64,000 nt of DNA. Source: Asterella californica. Taxonomy: Eukaryota > Streptophyta > Marchantiopsida > Marchantiales > Aytoniaceae. The stretch is from contig JAYKYS010000012.1 in the NCBI GenBank assembly GCA_036924285.1, positions 7,502,001 through 7,566,000 of the forward strand, written 5' to 3'. The notes beneath the pieces are model-generated. The model saw nothing but the letters and a program-made list of their open reading frames with translations, had not been told where the DNA came from and searched no databases. Both the position numbers and the translations under genes were made by a program. Within the stretch, counting starts at the first letter, position 1. Each line of letters begins with the position of its first letter. This document shows, one piece after another, positions 21,584 to 30,260 of this stretch.

Positions 21584-21595
21584 TGGTATCAGAGC
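21584..21595 (+). promoter_or_regulatory. primer binding site, initiator tRNA-Met, element C
   Basis: TGGTATCAGAGC lies one base after the LTR end and is a perfect complement of the plant initiator tRNA-Met 3' end. Confidence 0.92.
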
Positions 21596-22102
21596 AAGGC
21601 TCTTCTTCTGAGAGAGTGGATTACCCCTCTTAGGAGAAAGAATTGCAAAGAAACCTTGTGATTAGATGCACATGAGTGGAGAGAAATTTCGAATTTTCAA
21701 TAGTAATGAGAGAAAGTGATAGAAATAGTGAAAACTCGAGCTGCTTACAGTCCTTGTGAAACTTCGAGAGAAAGTTGAAATCATTTCAACTTTTACTATG
21801 TTATAGAGGGAGGACTAAGCTACCTATGACACTTGAAATCTCATGGAGATCACTTATAGTTTGAAAGATATGACATTCGAAATGTGAGGGGGTTTTTTCA
21901 GATTTTTTCGGTTTTTTCACATTTCGCTCTCGGGAAGGATTTTACAGTCACTGCCATGTTTTGAGGTTGTCAAATCTCAAGTAGAATCTTTGTAAATTTC
22001 TAATTGGCAAGATAAGCTATCCAAGGGTTCAACAAATGCGAGATTTGACCCAAGGAAACTCGAGTTATGGTCTTCGGAAGATAGGGGGTCAAACTGCCAA
22101 AA

Positions 22103-22336
22103 TTGCCAAATTTGGTACAAATAGAAGGAGGGATTCATAGAGTTCCAGATTTTCCGTTTTTGAATCCTTTCCATATCAAACTCCTCTACATTGCACGTCA
22201 TCATTTTCAGGTTTATTTGGTGGCGCACTTCGGAGATGCTTTCATGACGCAAGTGATGAACTCACCTGTCCCTGTGATTCTTCCGATTGTAACGTATGCT
22301 GCTACGTGGGACCTCACGCTCTATATCTTGCTTTAG
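22103..22336 (+). CDS. unknown small protein, first ORF of a conserved pair (element C leader)
   Basis: An open frame ending in TAG at 22334-22336, without an ATG near its start; the region of similarity to the counterpart at 17305-17520 begins at about 22140. It may start at a non-ATG codon or be reached by splicing: CCAG|ATT precedes the similar region in both copies. Family unknown. It sits 0.5 kb after the primer site and before gag, where Ty3/gypsy elements normally have only an untranslated leader. The segment with F-G-D-A-F...V-x-x-S-P-x-P resembles F-G-E-A-F...V-x-x-S-P-x-P in the next ORF, as if the two arose by tandem duplication. Confidence 0.5.
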   Translation: MPNLVQIEGGIHRVPDFPFLNPFHIKLLYIARHHFQVYLVAHFGDAFMTQVMNSPVPVILPIVTYAATWDLTLYILL

Positions 22337-22342
22337 GAGGAT

Positions 22343-22543
22343 ATGGATCTGAATCGACCACCAACCACCTTCAACACTTGGTGCACAGTTCATTATACAT
22401 GTCGTCCCAAGGTGACATACCGTGAGGAAATAGTGAGAGAATTTGGAGAGGCATTCTATCAAGAAGTTATCTCGTCGCCTCAACCTTTTGTGATACCTTT
22501 GTTCGTGAGGCGTTTTCGTGTAGTGATACTGACATTGTATTGA
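22343..22543 (+). CDS. unknown small protein, second ORF of a conserved pair (element C leader)
   Basis: 66 codons from ATG to TGA, in the same frame as the previous ORF and separated from it by TAG plus two codons. It begins M-D-L-N and ends F-R-V-V-I-L-T-L-Y, as in the copy at 17527. The gag ATG follows 51 bases downstream. Function unknown. The close stop-to-ATG spacing, kept in both copies, would allow reinitiation or stop readthrough. Confidence 0.55.
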   Translation: MDLNRPPTTFNTWCTVHYTCRPKVTYREEIVREFGEAFYQEVISSPQPFVIPLFVRRFRVVILTLY

Positions 22544-22593
22544 AGGTAGTAGAAAGAGTGGTGTAAAGACTGAGAGTGTTGAGAGACGTTAGA

Positions 22594-23817
22594 ATGAGTG
22601 GACATAACATGGAGCAACAAGGCACGGAGATGCGTGAGATCATGCAGAACATGCTCAATGAGTTTCGAGAGATGACGACAGTGGTGAGGACACTAGAGAG
22701 CAAGATAGCAACTCTAGAGGGAGAGAATGTGAGAGCAATGGAGATGGGTGGTCCATCACAAGTTCCAACGCAAGCAGCGGAGACAGTACATAGAGAAGAG
22801 GTTGTTTTAGGGGTCCAAAGGGCAGTGGAGGGGGAAGATGCTCTATTGCTTCGCATGAAGAAGACGTGTAACGTGGAACCTTATCGAGGTAATCGAGCAA
22901 TGGGTATTCTAGAGAATTGGATTTCTCGTATGAATCGCTACATGAGACTTTTTCAAGCACAAGTCAATGATTACTCTACGGGAAACTTTGCAAGTGGTTA
23001 CTTGATGGATAAAGCGCTTACATGGTACGATACATGGGAGCGTTCGATGGTTGCTGGAGGAAGTCAAGTAACATGGAGCAATATGCAAGAAGGTTTGCTC
23101 CAGAATTTCCAATCAGTGGATTCAGTGTAGATGGCTCGAATGAAGCTCTGGGATCTCAAGCAACGAGGAAGTCTCCAAGAATACGTAGAGGAATTTCAAG
23201 ATCTACAAGTAGCTATCTCTGATATGAGCCAGGCAGAAGCTTTAGACGTGTTCAAACGCGGATTGAAGGAGAGAATTCGCCAAGAAGTCATGGTGAATAA
23301 TCCACGTACCGTGTTCGAAGCAATCGGTTATGTCCAAAGAATTGTAGGTGCATTAGGTATCGCTAGAGGGGGGGAACCACCAATCGTACCGCGAGTTCAA
23401 TATGGAGGTCCAATGCCCATGGAATTGGATAATCTTCGGCAACGGGACAGTTATGCACGACAATTCTATGAAGAGGATCGGAGAGATCGTGCTAGAGAGC
23501 AACCAAGACGAGAAGTGATACCACGAGGTGACGGTGTCGGAGGTGGAGTTCGTAACTATGTACCTCGAGGACTTCCGAGGGATGGTGATATTGGTGAAGG
23601 CATTCGAAATCAAGAGCTTCAAGGAGAGACACGGCGTTGTTATAACTGTGGGAGAATTGGGCACATAGCTGCTCATTGTCGCACCCAATTCCCTCGAGGA
23701 AATCGAGCTACTTATCGAAGACCTCTGAATCATCTGAATGATAGAGCAGAGGAAGGTGGAGAGGAAGGAGAGATGCAGTACAACAATCCAGTTTTGGAAA
23801 ACGAAGAGCACCAGTAG
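22594..23817 (+). pseudogene. gag of element C, one nonsense codon
   Basis: The start is taken as the ATG at 22594 (M-S-G-H-N-M-E). The N-terminal part has a short coiled-coil-like stretch. The capsid-like gag domain spans about 22860-23340, with A-L-T-W-Y-D-T-W and, after the stop, L-K-Q-R-G-S-L-Q-E-Y-V-E-E-F. A CCHC knuckle, C-Y-N-C-G-R-I-G-H-I-A-A-H-C, lies at about 23638-23679. An in-frame TAG at 23128-23130 splits the gene inside the gag domain, and the reading frame then continues to TAG at 23815-23817. The 3' end overlaps pol by 73 bases in the -1 frame. Confidence 0.85.
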
Positions 23818-26630
23818 ATTTACCTCGTCGTCGTATTGGTTCAACAAAGAGAAGAAAAGACGAGAATGGAGGACAAAAGAAGGAGTTAAATGGATTGACA
23901 CGAAGGACTACGCAACTAATCGTCACTGATGGAGTGTTAGAAGGCATTAAGGTGAGAGTGTTGATTGATCCTGGCGCAACTGAGAACTTTCTGTCGCGTT
24001 CAGTTGCTATGAGATTGGATTTGGCTTTGGAAAAGGATGACAAGGAAGAAGTAGAGCTGCCAAACGGGCACACTGAGATGATTGAGTCTCTCCCACGGAG
24101 TGTAGCACTCACTATAGGGCAATATTCAGAAAAGATTGAATGGCGAGTTATTCGATTAGCTCGTTATGATGTCATTTTGGGTATGCCTTGGATGGAGCAA
24201 TACAATCCGGAGGTGGATTGGAGAAAGAAGATTGTGAAGAGTAAGGGGTGGATAGTTTTTGGAGACAGAGTAAGATCTCGATCTAGAAACATACCTCTAT
24301 ATGTGATAGAACAGACCGCTATTCATAGTGATGATGTATGTTTCTTGGGGTTAATAAGAGAAGCTTATAGTTCCAACTATGGTGGCGATATTCCGGATAG
24401 TTTCAAAATGATTGTAGAAGAATTCAAAGATGTTTTCCCGAATGATTTACCTTTCGGATTATCACCAAGAAGGCGAGTGGATCACAAGATTGAGGTACTT
24501 CCAGGTAGTGCACCTCCTTGTAAAGCACCATATCGATTAGCACCGCACGAGTTGGAGGAGTGCAAAGCTCAAGTGGAGGAACTGTTACACAAAGGATTCA
24601 TCCAACCTAGTGTATCTTCTTATGGAGCTCCGGTCTTGTTCGTGAAGAAGAAGGACGGGAGTATGCGTATGTGCATAGACTATCGAGCTCTCAATCTTCA
24701 GACTGTGAAGAATAAGTATCCATTACCTCGAATGGATGACTTGTTTGATCAACTACGAGGAGCAAAGTACTTCACCAAATTGGATTTACGAAGCGGTTAT
24801 AATCAGATCCGGATTGCTAAGCCAGATGTACAAAAGACTGCTATTCGTACAAGGTACGGTCACTTTGAGTACTTAGTGATGCCTTTTGGTCTCACTAATG
24901 CACCCGCTACATTTATGGGTTTAATGAATGACATCTTTCGACCATACTTGGATAGATCTGTCATTGTATTCCTAGATGATATTCTTGTCTATAGTAAGAC
25001 GTTGCAAGAGCATAAGATGCACTTACAAGAGATTTTACAAGTACTTAGACAAAACCAGCTATATGCCAATATCTCTAAATGTGAGTTTGGCAAGAGTGAT
25101 GTAGATTACCTAGGACATCGTGTGAGTGGAGCAAGAATCCAAGTCATGAGCGATAAGATTGAGCCAATCCAAAAGTGGAGTGCTCCAGAAGATCAAACCC
25201 AGTTAAAGAGTTTTCTAGGACTTACGGGGTTCTATCGTAGATTTGTCAAAAACTTTGCACATGTTGCACAGGACTTGACAAACCTATTAGGTCAAGGACA
25301 AAAATGGAGATGGGGTACATCGCATGAGCTTGCCTTCCAAGCCTTGAAGGATGCGCTGTTACAAGCACCAATCCTTAAGTGGTATGATCCTACAAAACCC
25401 ATTAAGTTGGCCACAGATGCATCAGGTACAACAACAGGAGCAGTGTTACAACAAGCATGGGCAGATGGCTGGCATCCTGTAGCTTTTTTTTCCCGTAAGT
25501 TGCTTCCTGCAGAACGCAACTATCATACCACAGAAAGAGAGGAGTTAGCTATTGTGTTGGCTACCAAGCATTGGCAGCACTACTTGGGAGATAAGGAGTT
25601 TGTGGTAGAAACAGACCACAAACCATTGGTTTACTTGCAGACGCAGAAGGACCTCTCCAAACGTCAAATTCGATGGGCGGAATGGCGACAACGCTTCAAC
25701 ATGCAGATTCTATATGTGGAAAGGAAAAAGCAACTTGCTGATGCGTTAACTCGAATGCCTCGAGTTAATCACATGTCGACAGAAGTGAAGATCCATTCCG
25801 ATTGGTGGCAACAATTGATGGAAGCTACCAGAACGGATGAGGAGATTGTGGCAGCAACTAAGCACACCAAGCTTACCAAGATGCATGGGTTAGCATTCAA
25901 GGACGGCAAAGTTTGGATTCCCAACAATCCAGAGCTTCGTATGACTATCTTGACAGAATGTCATGATTCAGCGATTGCCGATCATGTCGGAATAGAGAAG
26001 ACTTTGGAGGCGGTGCAGCGCATTTATTATTGGCCAAAAATGCACGATGATGTGATGAGATACATCAAAAGTTGTTTTGCTTGTCAACAGAACAAGGCAA
26101 CCAATCAAACACCGGCAGGCTTACTCCAACCATTACCTATTCCTACTAACCGATGGGAACATGTGAGTATGGATTTAGTGTGTGAACTACCTCCAACTAG
26201 TACGAGATTTGACTCTATTGTAGTTTTTGTTGATAAGTTGAGCAAAATGATTCATATTCGTCCAACCAAGACGACTGTTACTGCACCAGAGCTAGCTCAA
26301 ATCTACTTAGACGCTGTTTTTGCTCAACATGGTCTTTCTAGAGTCTTAATTACTGATAGGGGATCACATTTTACAAGCATGTTTTGGAAAACCTTGTTTG
26401 GGTTATTCAAAACTAAGCTTGTTATGTCCACAGCTTACCATCCTCAGAGTGATGGACAAACAGAACGGGCTAATCGGACGATAGAAGATATGTTACGAGC
26501 TTTTACGATTGAAGAGCAAGCGAGGTGGGATGAACTCCTACCTTTAGTAGAGTTCTCCTACAATAACTCTGTGAACGCATCGACAAAAGCTACACCGTTC
26601 TACTTGATGTACGGCGCACATCCGCTCACT
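23745..26630 (+). CDS. pol of element C: protease, reverse transcriptase, RNase H, integrase core
   Basis: The frame is open from 23745 (after TAG at 23742) and overlaps gag. Protease: [10 protein letters not shown] near 23964, with proline where D-S/T-G is usual. Reverse transcriptase: [13 protein letters not shown] and the catalytic F-L-D-D near 24970. RNase H: T-D-A-S-G near 25416 and A-D-A-L-T-R near 25738. Integrase: H-x6-H and C-F-A-C zinc site (about 25965-26085), then M-D-L-V, I-T-D-R-G and [12 protein letters not shown] with the D, D, E triad. Near 26630 one base is missing and the proper continuation is in another frame (see next entry); the same frame runs on meaninglessly to 26849. 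Confidence 0.9.
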
Positions 26631-27253
26631 CTTCTAGTTTTACTAGATTTGGATCAGGACAGGAGTCAACAACCAAAGTTGCTGCCGTCAACGAATTTGT
26701 GCAGAAGATCCATGCAGGTGTTCACCAAGCCAAGGAGAAGATTCAAACTGCTCAAAATCGTCAGAAGCAATATGCAGATGCTCATCGTCGTCATGTGGAG
26801 TTTGACATTGGGGAGAAAGTGTGGTTATCTACCACTAACTTGTCGTTAGTAGGTGTTCGCAAATTTAACCCTAGATACATCGGTCCATTCACCATCTTAC
26901 GACGAGTTGGAGCTGTGGCGTACAAATTACAACTTCCGGTTCATATGCGCATGCATCCGGTGTTTCATGTTTCTTTATTGAGGAAATATGTTCCACGTTC
27001 TCCTCGTTTCACCAATCCTCACATAGCACCACCATTGCCAGAAATAGTGGATGATCATGAGGAATACGAGGTAGAAAGTATACTGAACAAACGTCTTCGT
27101 GGTACTCAATATCCCAAGATAGAATACTTGGTAAAATGGAAAGGATATCCATTATATGAGGCTACTTGGGAACCACTAGGAAATTTGACTAATGCCGACT
27201 TGTTAGTTCAAGCTTATGAGCATTCCATCGTCAACGAGGACGTTGTAACTTAA
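26630..27253 (+). pseudogene. integrase C-terminus of element C with GPY/F and chromodomain
   Basis: Continues the integrase after the one-base loss near 26630. It contains the GPY/F motif R-Y-I-G-P-F-T-I-L near 26873 and a chromodomain at about 27065-27178 (Y-E-V-E-S-I-L, then L-V-K-W-K-G-Y and A-T-W-E-P), ending with TAA at 27251-27253. Chromodomains in this position define chromoviruses and steer integration to modified chromatin. Aromatic cage positions (Y, W, W) appear present. Confidence 0.9.
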
Positions 27254-27643
27254 ATGGAGGGAGGTTTGTAACCATGCATAGTTAACTATACTCATAGTTA
27301 GAACTATGTGTAGAGTTGACTATAGCGGGACCATGGTATGTGAGATCGGATAAGATATGTGAAGAGTTGACTATAGTGGGACCATGGTATGTGGGACCGG
27401 ATAAGAATGTGGTGGTGTTGATATTTGATTGGTAGTTGATTGTGTGGGTTGCATGGAAGCCATGTCATCAATCCGTGTGAGGATTGATGAGTGGTTAGTA
27501 TGGATTGGGGTGTGCACTTATCTAACTATATAAAGAAAGAGAATGGTCCTTGAAAGACATTCCACCTTGAGTTGAGTTGAGAGTTCTTCCGTCTATTCAT
27601 GAGGGTTCTTGAGGATCGCGATTAGAGTTTTTGTAGTGTTACA
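27252..27643 (+). repeat. polypurine tract and 3' LTR of element C
   Basis: AAATGGAGGGAGGT just after the integrase stop is the plus-strand primer. The LTR (27267-27643) has the same length as the 5' LTR and is followed by ATATG. Confidence 0.92.
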
Positions 27644-28398
27644 ATATGTCCCTTATGGTTCATCTTCACTTGCCACACACAACAAAAAAATTTGCTTCAC
27701 ATATGGTCTTTTCCTATGCTTAGATGAAGACTTATTGATCGTGTGGGCACCAAGAACAGAGAGCTTGGTCTACAAATCAAGATTGTCCACTCGACACGTA
27801 AAATGTAACATGTAGCATGTAAAGTCTCGACGTAAAAATACTCAAAATTTGATAATCTGGATATCGATAATCTTGACTCTCGATATCAAAAGTATGAATG
27901 TAATTTTAGTTTGTGTTCTATAGGATCGAGACATCTATGGATGTAAAATCTAAAAAAAATAGTATAAAAAAAACTTAGTTTGCTTATAGATGTGTTAAAC
28001 TTGGAGTATTGTAGGTGTAGGTCAAATCTGATAATTGATGTTTACAAGTGAGTAATGAGGCTGGAGAAAATAATCACTCGAACCCTAGAGTTGATCAAAT
28101 CTAGCGGTTGATGTTTATCTGACCTCCATGGTTGAGAATCGAGGCTGGAAAAAATAAGCAAACTCTCGATTATCGAGAGTAGATTATGTGTTAGTTGAAG
28201 CTCAAGAACTATCTGCGACATAGAAACAATTAATACTTAACAATGCATGCATTTTTTCTCTTAGAAGTAGCTTCGACTAACATAACAATAATCTACTCTC
28301 AATCATCGAGAATAGATTATTGTAAAACAAACAAACAAACAAACTCTCTATAGTCAAGAGTTAGGCAAAACATTTTGAAAATACTCATGTGAGAAGGA
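27644..28398. other. anonymous AT-rich DNA with an inverted repeat
   Basis: Continuation of the DNA interrupted by element C. No gene is visible. Several copies of gataatctcgat-like motifs occur between 27850 and 28320, and a long imperfect inverted repeat lies at 28161-28320. A short run of aaac repeats is at about 28326-28342. Confidence 0.55.
28161..28320. repeat. imperfect inverted repeat, MITE-like
   Basis: The left arm (about 28161-28203: actctcgattatcgagagt then agattatgtgttagttgaagc) is complementary to the right arm (about 28267-28320) with a few mismatches and small gaps. The spacer is about 60 bp and AT-rich. The left tip is itself a palindrome (CTCGATTATCGAG). It resembles a miniature inverted-repeat transposon, but a clear target duplication was not identified. 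Confidence 0.55.
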
Positions 28399-29449
28399 GA
28401 GGGGAGGACCAGAACATTGCAGGGCTTACTGAGGATGAAGCTGAAGACTCAATGGAGGTTGAAGATGAATTTGAAGCTGAAGCTGAAGAGTCTTGATCTG
28501 GATCTGACACATACCGGAGGATGTGCAAGTTCAGAGGGTGTGGATGTCGCGCTACTTGACGACTACATGTTATATTTCTACTCCGACACTTGAGTTTAAT
28601 AGTTCTAGAACTTAGCTCATATTACTTCTAGTCGTTTATGTATACGTTTGACATCTTTGCATACGGTGTTAACACTATTTTGAGTCCTAGTAGGCTGATA
28701 ATATGCTAATTATCTTGTTCAAGCATTTGTGCGCTTGTGCAAGTGACTTCTTACTTGTCTATGATGTTCAATGCACATAACTTAGATTTACCATGTTGAT
28801 AGGGTTAAAGCTCATGGGTTGTACTTACGTGTTGCCCATGCACGCATTTAGCTAGTTTAAGTTTACTTTCAGGATTGCGTGTCGTTTTAGGTAGTTTAAG
28901 ATTTACGCTGGCACTTTAGGGAACTTGACGTGGTAGCCTATGAGTGGAATTAAGTTACCACATGGTTTAAGGCACAAAAGGACAACCAAGTGGAGTTATG
29001 AACTCCTATTGGTCCGTTTTCATCTTTTATGAAACTCTAAATTTAGAAACAGAGATCTAAAGGAGAGTTCGAGCATTTGGTGAGGGGACTGTGAAATTGA
29101 GAGCACAAGAAGATAGAGCTCGTTGTGCCAAGCACTGTCAGTGAAATTCTTGATCGATTTGGAGCAATAAAGAAGGAGTTATGCACAATCAAAGTTCGGA
29201 TTGAGTTGAAATTGTGTCACTTTTGTTGGATTTGGGGTTGTCAGTGTCATTTGCAGCAGAATTGAGGAAATCGCTTCAAACCTTTGTGGTTGCGTCAAGA
29301 GGGCTACGACTGTCCAAAAAGTTTCAAGTCATTTGAGTGAGTGAGTAATTCAGGACGATCGCTGAAGCATAGGGGGTCTGAAAAGCTCTCAATCTAGAGC
29401 AGCAACTTCAGAGAACGAGATCTGGAGAACGGTGTACAATCAGGAGTCC
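28399..29449 (+). mobile_element. 3' end of an LTR-D element (pol tail, polypurine tract, LTR)
   Basis: About 33 codons ending in TGA at 28494-28496 encode a very acidic tail (T-E-D-E-A-E-D, then repeated E-A-E). This resembles the acidic end of the LTR-A pol at 1440-1527. A tract ttcagagggtgtgga precedes the LTR, which starts TGTCGCGCTACTTG at 28545 and matches 10070-10987 until about 29449. Beyond that the sequences differ, so this copy or the comparison is truncated there. The upstream part of the element is absent. Confidence 0.7.
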
Positions 29450-29800
29450 CAACTCTTGATCAAGCTGAACAAGTATTTTTCTTTCTTGATTGAGTCGAAG
29501 AAGTATTTTTATTTCAAGTCAAAATTGTTCATCAAAACCTCAACGTCATTAGTTCTCATTGAGCCGAAAGTTAGAAATCGAGTTTTAATTATCGACATGG
29601 AGAGTATTTCAAGAGTTTCATATTCTATCGAGAGCTAATCGAGACTTTACATGCCGAATGGACGATCTCTCCACCGATCACGAAAAACAAAGCAACCTCA
29701 AGTCATAAGTGAACAAAAATCTGATGAAAGCATCTCCTTGCAAGTCAATCTCCATCAGTCTTACAAACCACTCCATGAAGCTTAATATTTTCTTCAATTT

Positions 29801-29838
29801 TCTGTTGTGATCAGATCTTTGGATCTGATCACAACAGA
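29801..29838. repeat. perfect 17-bp hairpin
   Basis: 29801-29817 (TCTGTTGTGATCAGATC) pairs perfectly with 29822-29838 around the loop TTTG. It adjoins the decayed antisense LTR-A sequence and may be its breakpoint. Confidence 0.85.
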
Positions 29839-30260
29839 TCCAAGGATAACAAGTTTGAACTTAGGAACCACCTGAACTGTCCAACTCTTCTTACCATGTA
29901 ACTGAGGTATTCTAATCCTCTCTCTCGTCTCAATTTCTTCCAAAATATACATCATGGTTTGTCTCTTCACGAACTGTCTTATCTTATGTGTTGCATGCAC
30001 AAATCTGAATCCAATAACACCTTGTGCATTGGACTTCTCACTCCTCCAAAACGTCCATCCACAAATGATAGATATAAGCTGTACCTTACATCACAGTTCA
30101 CAATACTTGAATTTTATCCGGATTATGATCAAGTAGGCATGTTGCATCTTTAGTTAATGCAGGTGACCGCTAATACACAGTCAGCACCGACAAGCTATAA
30201 CTTAGCTTTCCAACCTTTTTTATTATTATGCGTCCAAATGAAACAAATGAATTGTCCATG
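29830..30260 (-). repeat. old antisense LTR-A fragment
   Basis: Read on the minus strand, this stretch follows LTR-A from the gacgttttggag...aagtccaatgca block through the aaattgagacg and gagttggac...gttcc blocks to ccttggatc, corresponding to about 2150-2385 of the first LTR-A copy. A second patch near 30200-30240 resembles the gctttcc...tttggacgc region. Divergence is much higher than between the other two LTR-A copies, so it is an older insertion. Confidence 0.6.

Larger units (their letters stand above)
21206..27643 (+). mobile_element. full-length young Ty3/gypsy chromovirus, element C
   Basis: Two 377-bp LTRs (21206-21582, 27267-27643), both TGTAACC...TGTTACA, are flanked by the 5-bp duplication ATATG (21201-21205, 27644-27648). 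Internally, in order, are the tRNA-iMet primer site (21584-21595), a leader with two small ORFs, gag, pol (protease, RT, RNase H, integrase), an integrase C-terminus with chromodomain, and a polypurine tract (27252-27266). The LTRs differ at six positions by eye, all transitions, so the insertion is recent. A nonsense codon in gag and a one-base loss in pol suggest that this copy is not autonomous. Confidence 0.93.
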
